This document shows, in pieces, positions 8,271 through 16,667 of a DNA stretch of 64,000 bases (within the stretch, counting starts at the first letter, position 1; the number at the start of each line of letters is the position of its first letter). The stretch is from AG2 sp036493735 (lineage in GTDB: Bacteria; Gemmatimonadota; Gemmatimonadetes; Gemmatimonadales; Gemmatimonadaceae). A program made the translations under genes and the position numbers. The notes under the pieces were generated by a model. That model was not told the DNA's origin, did not search any database, and saw only the letters and a list, made by a program, of their open reading frames with translations. The DNA is taken from assembly GCA_036493735.1 (NCBI GenBank), contig DASXPH010000098.1:62001-126000 (forward strand), given 5' to 3'.

Positions 8271-9068
8271 ATGCGCATCGTTCCCCTCCTTGCTCTGACG
8301 CTGCTCTGTGCACCACACCTCGCGCAATCGCAGAACCGCGATGGCGATTTCCACTTCGAGCGTCGGCTGGCGGCCGGCCAGCGGGTGCACGCGCGAAACA
8401 TCAACGGCGATGTGACCGTGACGCCCTCGTCCTCGGGTCGCGTCGAGATCGTCGGCGTCCGTCACGGCAGAACAGCGGATCGGCTCACTGCCCAGGTGAC
8501 AGAGACGTCCGATGGGTTGGTCGTCTGCGTGGTGCGCATCGACTCGGACGACGAGTGCGATGGCAATGGCTACCACCAGCACAGCGACGAAAATCATGAC
8601 TGGGGCTCGGGGAGCGTAAGCCTCGAGGTCAGGATTCCCTCTGGAGTGGAGGTCGACGCCAGCTCCGTGAGCGGCAACGTGAACGTCGCGGGCGCCGAGG
8701 GTGACGTTCGAGCCGCGTCGGTGAGCGGCGACGTCCGCCTCGAGCGACTCCGCGCGTCTTCCGTGGAAGCTCGCACGGTGAGCGGCGAGATCGAGGCGTC
8801 CATCGAGTCGCTCTCCGGACGCGGATCGTTATCATTCAAGTCAGTGAGCGGTGACGTGAAGCTTCAGCTTCCGCGCTCGCTCGATGCCGATCTGTCGATG
8901 AGCACTGTGAGTGGTCAGCTCGACTCTGATTTTCAACTGACGCTTGGCGGACGTACGAGCCGGCGCCGCATCGAGGCGCGCATCGGTCGCGGAGGACGCG
9001 ATCTGGACGTCACGACGGTGAGCGGCGACGTGGCCCTGCGCACCTACCGCGACGCGGGCGAGCGATGA
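8271..9068 (+). CDS. DUF4097 beta-repeat exported protein (SGD-type)
   Basis: 265 residues; signal peptide MRIVPLLALTLLCAPHLAQS, then FHFERRLAAGQRVHARNINGD leading into repeats of VSGNVNVAG, VSGDVRLER, VSGEIEAS, VSGDVKLQ, VSGQLDSDF and VSGDVALRT. A cysteine pair (VVCVVRIDSDDEC) in the middle is shared with the next two paralogues and may form a disulfide. A copy of CCTAACG lies in the 50-bp spacer before the gene (8255-8261). Second of four tandem paralogues; probably secreted under the control of the sigma factor. Confidence 0.88.
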   Translation: MRIVPLLALTLLCAPHLAQSQNRDGDFHFERRLAAGQRVHARNINGDVTVTPSSSGRVEIVGVRHGRTADRLTAQVTETSDGLVVCVVRIDSDDECDGNGYHQHSDENHDWGSGSVSLEVRIPSGVEVDASSVSGNVNVAGAEGDVRAASVSGDVRLERLRASSVEARTVSGEIEASIESLSGRGSLSFKSVSGDVKLQLPRSLDADLSMSTVSGQLDSDFQLTLGGRTSRRRIEARIGRGGRDLDVTTVSGDVALRTYRDAGER

Positions 9069-9118
9069 TCGACATGCGAACGAACGACTGGCGACGGACC
9101 ATTGCCCAAGGAGCTGGA

Positions 9119-9922
9119 ATGCGACGCAGCATGATTGCTCTCATCGGTCTTTCGGTGCTCGTTGCGGCACCGCTGGCGGCGCAACGGCAGACGGAGCAGA
9201 ATGCGTTCACCTGGTCGGGCCGCGTTCCGTCGGGCCACTGGATTCGCGTGCGAAATCTGAGCGGAGAGATCAACGTGATCGCCTCCAACAGCGATCGCGT
9301 CGAGGTGACGGCAACCCGGCAGTGGCGGCGCAGCGACCCGGAGTCGGTCCGGTTCGAGGTGCACAAGTTCGGACCGAACGAGGAGGATGTCGTGATCTGC
9401 GCGATCTGGAGCGACCGCACCGATTGCGACGAGAACGGGTACGACACGCACAATGAATCGCGCAACATGCGAAACAACGACGTCAGCGTTCAGTTTCGCG
9501 TCGCCGTGCCGCGTGGCGTGAAGGTGGGTATTTCGACGGTGAATGGCGCTATATCGGTCGATGGCGCGACATCGGAGGTAGAGGCAAACACCGTGAATGG
9601 CGAGGTGGAAGCCACCTCGTCAGGCGGCCCGGTGCACGCGTCCACGGTCAACGGAAGTGTCACCGCCCGAATGGGACGCTTCGATAACGATGAAGATCTC
9701 AACTTCTCCACCGTGAACGGGACGGTGGTCGCCGAGTTTACTGGCGATCTCGACGCCGACATCGAGCTGAGCACGGTCAATGGGCGTTTCCAGACGGATT
9801 ATCCCGTGACAGTAAATGGACGCCTCGACCCGCGACACCTCCGCGCTCGGCTGGGCCGCGGCGGACGACGCATCAAGCTGTCCACCGTAAACGGCAACGT
9901 GGAGCTCCGGCGACGCGGCTAA
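9119..9922 (+). CDS. DUF4097 beta-repeat exported protein (VNG-type)
   Basis: The ATG at 9119 is chosen over an upstream ATG at 9065 because AAGGAG lies 6-7 bases before it and because it starts directly at a signal peptide (MRRSMIALIGLSVLVAAPLA). 267 residues. The repeat register matches the preceding paralogue but the turn is VNG rather than SGD: TVNGAISVDG, TVNGEVEAT, TVNGSVTAR, TVNGTVVAEF, TVNGRFQTD, TVNGNVELRR. The cysteine pair (VVICAIWSDRTDC) is conserved. The last gene in the strict operon run; about 95 bp separate it from the fourth paralogue. Confidence 0.88.
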   Translation: MRRSMIALIGLSVLVAAPLAAQRQTEQNAFTWSGRVPSGHWIRVRNLSGEINVIASNSDRVEVTATRQWRRSDPESVRFEVHKFGPNEEDVVICAIWSDRTDCDENGYDTHNESRNMRNNDVSVQFRVAVPRGVKVGISTVNGAISVDGATSEVEANTVNGEVEATSSGGPVHASTVNGSVTARMGRFDNDEDLNFSTVNGTVVAEFTGDLDADIELSTVNGRFQTDYPVTVNGRLDPRHLRARLGRGGRRIKLSTVNGNVELRRRG

Positions 9923-10016
9923 GACAGATCGACAGAATCCCGGGGGCGCGTCCGGCCGTATGGCGGGACGCGCCCTTTGTGTGAGATCTTGTTCGGCAAC
10001 AACATCCGAGGTTTCC

Positions 10017-10874
10017 ATGCGAATGCCCATCTCTGTTCTCGCCCTGCTCTGCGTCGTGGGAGCCTGCGGTGGGCGAGCGCACGATATGCCCGATGCATTT
10101 CATTGGGAGACGCAGCTCGAGCCGGGTACAACGCTCCATCTCGCGACTGCCACTGGGCAGATCGAGGTCGCCCCAGCGCGTGATCGTCAGCTCCGCGTCA
10201 GTGGCTCGACACACTGGGTGGGCCGGAAGGATCCGATCCATTTCGCCTGGAGACAGGAGGGGGACGAAGTCTACGTCTGCGCGCTCTCGAGCTCGCGGGG
10301 CAGTTGCTCCGACAGGGGCGACTCGTTCGGCTCGGGTGGTTCCTGGCTCGACATGTTCAGCCTGTTCAAGCATCGCTCGACAGGTGGAATGGCCTCGATC
10401 AAGGTCGAGTTGCCGCCTGGCGTTGCCGTCGAGGCGCATACCATGAACGGCTCCATCTCGCTGGTGGGCGCCACGGGCGGAATCAAGGCGCGGACACTGA
10501 ACGGATCGATCAACATTCAGGACGCCGCCGGCCCCATCGACGCGCGTGGCACGAATTCGAGCATTCACGTCTCACTCGATTCCCTGGGACCAGACGACGA
10601 AGTCACGCTGAAGACCGTCAACGGGAGTACGACCGTGGTGGCTCCAGCGGAAGTCGAGGGCCAGGTGCGGCTCAGGACGGTGAACGGCGGCGTCCGTAGC
10701 GACTTTCCGATCACCACCGAACGAACCAGTAATCACGAAATCAGAGGACAGATCGGGCAGTCGTCGCGGGAGATCACCATCGAGACGGTGAACGGGAACG
10801 CCTCGCTGTTGAAGGCGAATGGCCCTTCCAAGGGGCCTGACACCCAGCCTGTGGAGCTCCGACGGCGCAGCTGA
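10017..10874 (+). CDS. DUF4097 beta-repeat lipoprotein (NG-type)
   Basis: From ATG 10017 the protein has 285 residues and begins with a lipoprotein signal, MRMPISVLALLCVVGAC, with the lipobox VGAC. Repeats carry NG turns: TMNGSISLVG, TLNGSINIQD, TVNGSTTVV, TVNGGVRSDF, TVNGNASLL. It shares FHWETQLEPGTTLHLATATG with the family N-terminal strand pattern, and the cysteine pair (VYVCALSSSRGSC). Unlike its three neighbours it should be lipid-anchored rather than released. It may have its own promoter. Confidence 0.88.
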   Translation: MRMPISVLALLCVVGACGGRAHDMPDAFHWETQLEPGTTLHLATATGQIEVAPARDRQLRVSGSTHWVGRKDPIHFAWRQEGDEVYVCALSSSRGSCSDRGDSFGSGGSWLDMFSLFKHRSTGGMASIKVELPPGVAVEAHTMNGSISLVGATGGIKARTLNGSINIQDAAGPIDARGTNSSIHVSLDSLGPDDEVTLKTVNGSTTVVAPAEVEGQVRLRTVNGGVRSDFPITTERTSNHEIRGQIGQSSREITIETVNGNASLLKANGPSKGPDTQPVELRRRS

Positions 10875-10947
10875 GGGCGAGCACGGCTCTTCCGGCGACG
10901 CCGAGGGTATATATTCGTCGATTCTCCAACGGAGTCTGAGCTCTCAA

Positions 10948-11640
10948 ATGGGCTTCTCGTATAGTGCCGCGGTTCCGACAACTCGCGTACGCAGCGGCGT
11001 GGAACGCGCCACGCTGGTGCGGCGGACGTATTCGCTCGTGTTCGCGAGCGTTGTCGTCACGATGCTCGGTGCGGCTTTCGCGGTCTCGCAGCCGCGACTG
11101 ATGACCGCTGTCTGGGACCACTACATCATCACGTTCTTCCTCGCCCTCGCGCCGCTGTACATGGCGCTGCGGTATCATCGAACGTTTCCGCAGAACATTG
11201 GCTTCACCTTCCTCTTCACATTCATCGAAGGCATCTGGATCGCTCCGCTGCTGATGTTTTACGAGCGGATGCAACCGGGTGTGCTCGGCCAGGCGGGACT
11301 GCTCACCCTGACCACGTTTGGTGTTCTGTCGGCATATGCGCTCTTGAGCCGGCGTGATTTCAGCGCCTGGGGTGGATTCTTCACGATCGGATTGTGGGTT
11401 CTGATCGCGACGAGCCTCTTGAACATGTTCTTTCGGAATCCCACCGCATCGCTGTGGCTCGCGGCCGGTACGATCTTCGTCTTCGGAGGTCTGCTGATCT
11501 TCGACACCTGGCGGATCGTGCGCTCCGGTACATATGGCCCCGACGATTACGTGCCGGCGGCGGTGCAGATCTATCTCGATCTGCTGAACATTTTCCTCGC
11601 CATACTGCAGTTGCTCAGCGGAGGAAACCGGCGCAACTAG
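10948..11640 (+). CDS. Bax inhibitor-1/YccA family membrane protein
   Basis: The start is placed at ATG 10948 (MGFSYSAAVPTTR), giving 230 residues; the open frame upstream overlaps the previous gene and looks random. A TATATT at about 10911-10916 could be a -10 element. Seven hydrophobic spans are present, ending in the family motif DTWRIVRSGTYGPDDYVPAA followed by QIYLDLLNIFLAILQLL, where the conserved acidic pair and the YLDLLN helix are diagnostic. Members are stress-linked calcium leak or protease-associated proteins; exact role here unknown. Confidence 0.9.
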   Translation: MGFSYSAAVPTTRVRSGVERATLVRRTYSLVFASVVVTMLGAAFAVSQPRLMTAVWDHYIITFFLALAPLYMALRYHRTFPQNIGFTFLFTFIEGIWIAPLLMFYERMQPGVLGQAGLLTLTTFGVLSAYALLSRRDFSAWGGFFTIGLWVLIATSLLNMFFRNPTASLWLAAGTIFVFGGLLIFDTWRIVRSGTYGPDDYVPAAVQIYLDLLNIFLAILQLLSGGNRRN

Positions 11641-11663
11641 GTACTGCCTAACGGCGGCGCCGG

Positions 11664-12392
11664 ATGTACCGGCTCGGTTGCGTCTTCGCGCACCCGGACG
11701 ACGAGACGTTCACCGCCGCCGGAACGATCGCAAAGCTGGCAAGGGCGGGAAATCGCGTCGATCTGTTCTGTGCGACAGACGGGGATGCCGGAAGAACCTC
11801 CGGCATCCTCGTGTCGTCTCGCGCCGAGCTCGCGACGCTACGCCGCGCCGAGCTCACCGCGGCGGCGGCGATACTCGGCATCGCGTCACTTTCGACTCCC
11901 GGCCATGGCGACGGCGTGCTCAAGGAGGTCGACCCAGACCGTCTCATCGGAGAGATCGTCTTGTTCGTGAGACGCTACCGTCCGGACGTGCTGGTCAGCT
12001 TCGGCCCCGAGGGCGCGCCCACACAGCATCGCGATCACCGGGCGATCTCCAGAGCTGCGACCTCGGCTTTCTTTCTTGCCGGGCTCCCGACGGAATATCC
12101 GGATCAGCTTCGGGAGGCGGAGCCGCACGCACCGTCACGGCTTTATTACACCGCGTGGGATCTGCCGGCGACCGGTTCCGAGCTCATGGCCCAGAGCGTC
12201 CCAGTAACGTGTCGAGTACCGGTTTCCGAGTATCTCGGCGTGAAGCGCGAAGCGTTTCTTGCGCATGCCACTCAACGTCAACATCAGCATCGCTTCGAGG
12301 AGCTCACGATGCTTCCAGAGGAGCGCTTTGCGTTTGCCGCGGGAGCACCACAGCCGCGTTCAGTGACCGAAGATCTCTTCGAAGGTCTATGA
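11664..12392 (+). CDS. PIG-L family N-deacetylase
   Basis: 242 residues in the LmbE/GlcNAc-PI de-N-acetylase fold. The zinc-binding AHPDDE lies at residues 9-14, followed by the GNRVDLFCATDGDAG strand and turn, and the third metal histidine in QHRDHRAIS. Substrates in this family are N-acetylated sugars or thiol conjugates such as mycothiol or bacillithiol precursors; which applies here cannot be seen. The gene start follows a CCTAACG copy (11647-11653). Its 3' end overlaps the convergent pterin dehydratase gene by 6 bp. Confidence 0.9.
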   Translation: MYRLGCVFAHPDDETFTAAGTIAKLARAGNRVDLFCATDGDAGRTSGILVSSRAELATLRRAELTAAAAILGIASLSTPGHGDGVLKEVDPDRLIGEIVLFVRRYRPDVLVSFGPEGAPTQHRDHRAISRAATSAFFLAGLPTEYPDQLREAEPHAPSRLYYTAWDLPATGSELMAQSVPVTCRVPVSEYLGVKREAFLAHATQRQHQHRFEELTMLPEERFAFAAGAPQPRSVTEDLFEGL

Positions 12393-12677
12393 CTTCGCCG
12401 CGGCCTTCTCGATCGCCTCGGCGAGCTTGAGATCGGCCTCCGTGACACCGCCGGCGTCATGGGTCGACAGGATACAGGTGATTTTCGTGTATCGAATGTC
12501 GATGTCGGGATGATGGTTGCTGGCGTCCGCGGCTTTCGCAACGCGATTCACGAACGAAATTCCTTCAGCGAAGGTTGCGAAGGTATACGTCTTCGTGAGC
12601 GTGTCGCCGCGACGGGCCCAGCCGGCAAGGCGGCCGAGCGCGCGTTGGATTTCGAGATCGGAGAGCTTGGTGCGCAT
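12387..12677 (-). CDS. 4a-hydroxytetrahydrobiopterin dehydratase (pterin-4a-carbinolamine dehydratase)
   Basis: 96 residues, the normal family length. The active-site signature is AADASNHHPDIDIRY (His55-His56-Pro57) with a second histidine at STHDAGG. It dehydrates 4a-hydroxytetrahydropterin produced by aromatic amino acid hydroxylases; some homologues have a moonlighting role in molybdopterin-dependent enzymes or transcription. No hydroxylase gene is next to it. It converges on, and overlaps, the PIG-L gene by 6 bp. Confidence 0.93.
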   Translation of the reverse strand: MRTKLSDLEIQRALGRLAGWARRGDTLTKTYTFATFAEGISFVNRVAKAADASNHHPDIDIRYTKITCILSTHDAGGVTEADLKLAEAIEKAAAKS

Positions 12678-12747
12678 GGAGCGAAGGAACGGTGAAATCG
12701 GATCGCCCCGGATCTTACAGAATTACCGTCGCGTCGGCCATTGCCTA

Positions 12748-13401
12748 ATGCGTCGAAGCGATCGGTGCAGGATCCAGTTGATTGGAGCAGCTATGATGGT
12801 GTCCTGCGCGGCGGCACCGATGTTTGCGCAGAGCACGGAGCAAAATGGCAAAGTCACATCGGCCAGTAGTAGCGCCCGCTGGTGGTCTCTCTTCGCGACG
12901 GGATTTGCCTCGAGCATTCTTGCCCACGAGGGTGCACACGTAGTCGCGGCCTACGCCGTAGGAGGCCGCCCGAGCTTCGGCCTGAATGAGGGGCGACCGA
13001 CCATCTATTCCGGTATCGACGCCACGCTCGAGCCACAAAAGCAGTTCGTTTTCTCATCCGCCGGGCTGACCGTTCAGTCGGTGATCGATGAGGGTATTCT
13101 CGACACGCCCCATCACTCGAACCGGCCGGCGGGTGCATTCGAGCGCGGTATGCTCGCTGGAGGGATTGCGACGTCGCTCTTCTACGTGACGATTGGCAGG
13201 ACGGGAAGCGTGTCGGATGTCGAGTTCATGGCGCGTACGTCGCGCCTGAACAAGGCGGCGATTACAGCGATCTACGGTGGACTGGCCACGGTGCACATCT
13301 GGCGCATCAGACACGATAGTCGGTACGCCGATTTCTTCGTGCGGCCGGATTCGCGCGGCGCCATGCAAATTGGCCTGACGCTCGACTCGCCTTCGCGTTA
13401 G
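12748..13401 (+). CDS. Putative membrane protein with HExxH motif
   Basis: From ATG 12748, 217 residues with a signal-like N-terminus (LIGAAMMVSCAAAPMFAQ). A hydrophobic stretch (WWSLFATGFASSILAHEGAH) carries HEGAH at residues 60-64, a zinc-metalloprotease-type HExxH placed in a membrane segment as in M50 site-2 proteases. A second glycine-rich membrane span (YGGLATVHIWRIRH) follows late in the protein. The NPDG-type second M50 motif is not visible, so protease activity is uncertain. Ends 3 bp from the convergent GT39-like gene. Confidence 0.55.
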   Translation: MRRSDRCRIQLIGAAMMVSCAAAPMFAQSTEQNGKVTSASSSARWWSLFATGFASSILAHEGAHVVAAYAVGGRPSFGLNEGRPTIYSGIDATLEPQKQFVFSSAGLTVQSVIDEGILDTPHHSNRPAGAFERGMLAGGIATSLFYVTIGRTGSVSDVEFMARTSRLNKAAITAIYGGLATVHIWRIRHDSRYADFFVRPDSRGAMQIGLTLDSPSR

Positions 13402-13404
13402 GCA

Positions 13405-14952
13405 TCAGGGGGCGGGGGCGAACACGGTTCCATCTGTGAGGCGCACCACCTGCCTGAGACCGGCGGCGTTGGCCAGGTCGGCCACGCCGATCTGATCCGG
13501 GCTTGGCTGATCGAAGGCGAGCACGATGCCGTGACGAACGCGGAGTGTGTCCGCGAAGGCACGCAGCATCTGGCCGTCCGCGGCGCTAGGCACCTCGTGC
13601 CCCGGGCGATGCAGATGAAAGACAATCGCCGCCGGCCAATTGCTGTAAAGTGGTTGCCGGGGCGCGTTCGTGCGCGCCCATGCGAGCAAGGGGGATGCTG
13701 TCCACTGGCTCTGGGCGAAGTCCTGGCCGTTCTCCAACAGCCACTCGATGTCGTCTTCGGTCGCGCGACACGCCGCAATGAGCCACCCGATCAGTAGGAC
13801 CCCTGCGGCAACTCGTAGTGAGCGCCTGGAGGCGCGTGCCCAGCTCGCGGCCGCAGGCGCGACGAGCATCACCGCGAGAAAAAAGAGCGGCACGAGGATG
13901 CGCTCGTCGAAGGGAATTTCGGGATCGGCAAGAATGCGCGACCCCAGGAGCACCAGCAGATAGCTCACGGCGAGCAGTGCGACGGCGGCGATGGCGGTTC
14001 CGGCACTCGACTCGCGCGCCTCGCGGATGCCACGAAAAACGATGATGGCGAGCACGAGGAGCAGGACGAGCGCGAGCCAACCGCGACCGGGAAGTACGTC
14101 GTCGGACGTAAGCGGGACGATCCAGCCAACCGCGGTCTCGACGCCCATCTGGATGGTCTCGCGAATGCCGCCGTACGCGCCGAGGGTGCGAATGGAGCGC
14201 GAGCCACTCGTCAGGTATGAGCGCCCGACCCAGGCGCCGAACAGCACGGCGCTCGGCAGCGCCGCGATGATAGCGCGGCGAATGCGTATGCCGAGTCGCG
14301 CCGGCGACAGCAGCGTCCAGAGCACGACGGCAATCACGACGGAAATGCCGGCGTATCGGACGAGCACCGCAACCGCGGCGGCTGCACCGCTCCAACCCGC
14401 GGCCTCGAGTCGCGATCGCTCGTCGTGGGCGCGGGAGAACGCGTGCATCGCCACTGCTGCGCAAACAATGCTGGCCAGAAATACCGGCTCGCTGAGCACG
14501 GAGAGGTGAACGAGGACGAACGCATGCATCACGAGCAGCGCCAGCGCGGTGCCGATCGCAGCGACGAGGCCGACAACGGTGGCCACGAACCACGTCGCGA
14601 CGGCGATGCTGACAAAGGCCGCCGCGGCGTTCACGAGTCGCGCCCCGTTCGTAGGCGATAGGCCGAGAGCGACGGGAACGGCGATGGCGGTCGGGTATCC
14701 CGGCGGAAAATGTCCGAGCGCGGAGGTGCTGTCGGCAGAGCTCCAACTTGCGATCGGGATTCGATATCCCTGGCCTCGCACGAGCGCTGTCGCCGTGCCT
14801 AGGTACGAGGCCGAGTCCGGATCGAGCCCCGGGCCGGGGGGCATGGTGAGGAGCCAGACGCCGATCGCCGCGATGACCCCAAAGAGCAGCGCGAGCGAGG
14901 CGGCGAGGGACTTGCGTGTTCGGCTTATGTTCGGTAGATCGGAAGTATTCAC
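13405..14952 (-). CDS. GT39-like polytopic membrane protein
   Basis: About 515 residues from a GTG at 14950-14952. The first membrane span is followed by an acidic loop GLDPDSASYLG and then GHFPPGYPTAIA, the pattern of the first luminal loop of GT39/ArnT-like glycosyltransferases where the acidic residue binds the sugar-phosphate lipid donor. About ten further spans follow, then a C-terminal soluble part with ARTNAPRQPLYSNWPAA and HLHRPGHEVP. Likely transfers a sugar from a polyprenyl donor, or is a non-catalytic relative. Its start lies one base from the start of the divergent radical SAM gene. Confidence 0.7.
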   Translation of the reverse strand: MNTSDLPNISRTRKSLAASLALLFGVIAAIGVWLLTMPPGPGLDPDSASYLGTATALVRGQGYRIPIASWSSADSTSALGHFPPGYPTAIAVPVALGLSPTNGARLVNAAAAFVSIAVATWFVATVVGLVAAIGTALALLVMHAFVLVHLSVLSEPVFLASIVCAAVAMHAFSRAHDERSRLEAAGWSGAAAAVAVLVRYAGISVVIAVVLWTLLSPARLGIRIRRAIIAALPSAVLFGAWVGRSYLTSGSRSIRTLGAYGGIRETIQMGVETAVGWIVPLTSDDVLPGRGWLALVLLLVLAIIVFRGIREARESSAGTAIAAVALLAVSYLLVLLGSRILADPEIPFDERILVPLFFLAVMLVAPAAASWARASRRSLRVAAGVLLIGWLIAACRATEDDIEWLLENGQDFAQSQWTASPLLAWARTNAPRQPLYSNWPAAIVFHLHRPGHEVPSAADGQMLRAFADTLRVRHGIVLAFDQPSPDQIGVADLANAAGLRQVVRLTDGTVFAPAP

Positions 14953-14953
14953 T

Positions 14954-16093
14954 ATGACGCGCGCTCTCTCCCCAGCAACCGCTGCTCTCCGACACGCCAA
15001 ACAGGGCGCGCTGTTCGCGGATGCCGCGCTCGGCGTGCGGACGCTGCCGGTGATCGGGGAGCAGAAAGATATCAGCTATTACGGATCGGTCGCGCGCGGC
15101 GTGTTGAACGGCCCCGAAGTCACGGGGATGGGCTTCTGGTCGATCAACCCATACGTGGGGTGCGCATTCGGCTGCGCGTACTGCTACGCTCGTTATGCAC
15201 ATCGCTACGTGCTGGAGCGCGCGGCGACGGCGCATCCGGAACATGGTGGTCTGCAGCGTGACGTCGAATCGATGCCGCCCTGGCTGGCTTTCGAGCGGCG
15301 CATCTTCGTGAAGGAGAACGCGGCGGACGTCCTCCGTCGCGCGTTGCGCCATGGGTCGGATCGGCATCTCGCGCTGCTGGGCCAGGAAAGCATCGTGATC
15401 GGTACAGCGACCGATCCGTACCAGCCGGCTGAGCGCCGATTCCGGGTGACGCGCAGCGTTCTCGAGGTGCTCGCGGAGCACGCGGGGTTGTCGGTCGTGA
15501 TCATTACGAAGAGTCCGTTGGTGACGCGAGACGTCGATCTGCTGCGCCGGATTGCGCGCAGTTCGCGGATCGCGATTCATCTCTCGTTGATCACGCTCGA
15601 TCGAAATCTGGCGCGGCGACTCGAACCGCGGGCGCCGACGCCGGAGGCGCGCGTGCGCGCTCTGGCGCGATTGCGGGAGCACGGGATCGACGTGGGTATC
15701 AATGTGATGCCGGTGCTCCCGGGCATCACCGACGGACCGGAGCAGCTCGATCGACTGGTGAAGACGGTCGCGGAGCGTGGCGCGACGTATGTGAACGCGT
15801 GCGCGCTGCGATTGCAGTCGGCAGCGCGTCAGCGGTATCTGCCGTTCATCGAGCAGGAGTTTCCAGAGCTCGCGCCGCGGTACCGCGCGACCTACGCGCG
15901 GAGTCACGCGGTGGGGGAGCGCTATCGGGATGGTCTACGGGCGTATTTCAAGCGGATCTGTGCCCGACATGGGGTTCCATTTGGGCACATCGGGGATGGC
16001 GGCGAGGAAGACAGCGGCGCCGAGCCGCAGCACCTAACGACTGCGACGCTGGCGGAGCAGCTGTGGCTGGAGGGACTCGCGGGTAGAGGGTAG
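14954..16093 (+). CDS. Radical SAM protein (PA0069/Rv2578c-like)
   Basis: 379 residues. NPYVGCAFGCAYCYARY carries the cluster cysteines Cys70, Cys74 and Cys77 (CxxxCxxC). It continues with GTATDPYQPAE, the long SVVIITKSPLVTRDVDLL and INVMPVLPGITD motifs typical of the SPL-like PA0069 group. Homologues often occur near DNA-repair genes, and here the imuA-imuB-dnaE2 cassette follows 0.6 kb downstream. The substrate is unknown. The last codons and stop (AGRG-stop) are made from the first units of the 7-bp repeat element that follows. Confidence 0.85.
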   Translation: MTRALSPATAALRHAKQGALFADAALGVRTLPVIGEQKDISYYGSVARGVLNGPEVTGMGFWSINPYVGCAFGCAYCYARYAHRYVLERAATAHPEHGGLQRDVESMPPWLAFERRIFVKENAADVLRRALRHGSDRHLALLGQESIVIGTATDPYQPAERRFRVTRSVLEVLAEHAGLSVVIITKSPLVTRDVDLLRRIARSSRIAIHLSLITLDRNLARRLEPRAPTPEARVRALARLREHGIDVGINVMPVLPGITDGPEQLDRLVKTVAERGATYVNACALRLQSAARQRYLPFIEQEFPELAPRYRATYARSHAVGERYRDGLRAYFKRICARHGVPFGHIGDGGEEDSGAEPQHLTTATLAEQLWLEGLAGRG

Positions 16094-16194
16094 CGGGTTG
16101 CGGTCAAGCGACTGCTCTCGCTGTTTTCACCCGCTACCCGCTACCCGCTACCCGCTACCCGCTACCCGCTACCCGCAACCCACTACCCTCTACC
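16081..16194. repeat. Heptamer-arm inverted element A at a convergent gene junction
   Basis: Left arm, 16081-16101: GGGTAGA, GGGTAGC, GGGTTGC. Right arm, about 16128-16194: nine or more units of the complementary type (CCCGCTA, CCCTCTA). Between the arms a small hairpin (AGCGA 16107-16111 with TCGCT 16118-16122) is followed by GTTTT, like a weak intrinsic terminator. The stops of both flanking genes lie inside the arms. Seen directly; a bidirectional terminator role is inference. Confidence 0.85.
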
Positions 16195-16475
16195 TTCGTC
16201 AGGGGCCCTATGTCGTAGTCCGCGATCTCACCGCGGCGGCGGGCCCATTCGCGCACGGCTCGGCGATCGTCTTCAGTGGCGTTGGAGTCGGGGCGAAAGA
16301 GAAGGCGCGAGAGACCGTCAGGATCGGTGGCGGCATTCCAGGTGAGCCCGCGTCCTTCGACTGGCCCGGCGACGAAATCGTCCCACAGCTCGAGCGCGCC
16401 ATCTTCGCCGAGTCCGTCGGTAAGCCGGAAGCGAATCGCGAACCCCAGGGTGGATGGTGGTGCGGAGTGATCCAT
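16155..16475 (-). CDS. YggL-like (DUF469) protein
   Basis: The start at ATG 16475 is supported by GAGGAGG five bases upstream; an ATG at 16505 lacks this. 106 residues. The pattern follows YggL, a 50S-subunit-associated protein: GFAIRFRLTDGL, WDDFVAGPVEGRGLTW, and C-terminal DDRRAVREWARRRG followed by DYDIGPLTKV. The family usually ends near that last motif; here the final dozen residues (VEGSGLRVAGSG) are encoded by the 7-bp repeat arm, which also supplies the stop codon. Family match is moderate. Confidence 0.55.
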   Translation of the reverse strand: MDHSAPPSTLGFAIRFRLTDGLGEDGALELWDDFVAGPVEGRGLTWNAATDPDGLSRLLFRPDSNATEDDRRAVREWARRRGEIADYDIGPLTKVEGSGLRVAGSG

Positions 16476-16667
16476 CGCGTCCTCCTCATCGAGCAGAGAT
16501 GTCACAGACCGTCCTGTAGCGTGGCTTGGAGCTAGAGCACCGTCAAGCTGAACGGTTGGGGGCGGGTCTCCTTCTTGCTTTCGGTTTTTGTTCGGAATAG
16601 CTTATTCGCCCCTTCGTTGGCGGCAGTCTCGGCGGTCGCCGAAGTGATTCGCTAGAAGAACGCGCAG

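Noticed and set aside
9065..9118. Upstream start for the third DUF4097 gene
   Set aside because: The start at 9119 has AAGGAG at the proper spacing and begins directly with a signal peptide, whereas the extra 18 residues overlap the previous gene.
13586..15907. Minus-strand open frame of 773 residues across the GT39-like and radical SAM genes
   Set aside because: It overlaps two clearly recognisable genes in other frames and has an Arg/His-rich shadow composition with no motif.
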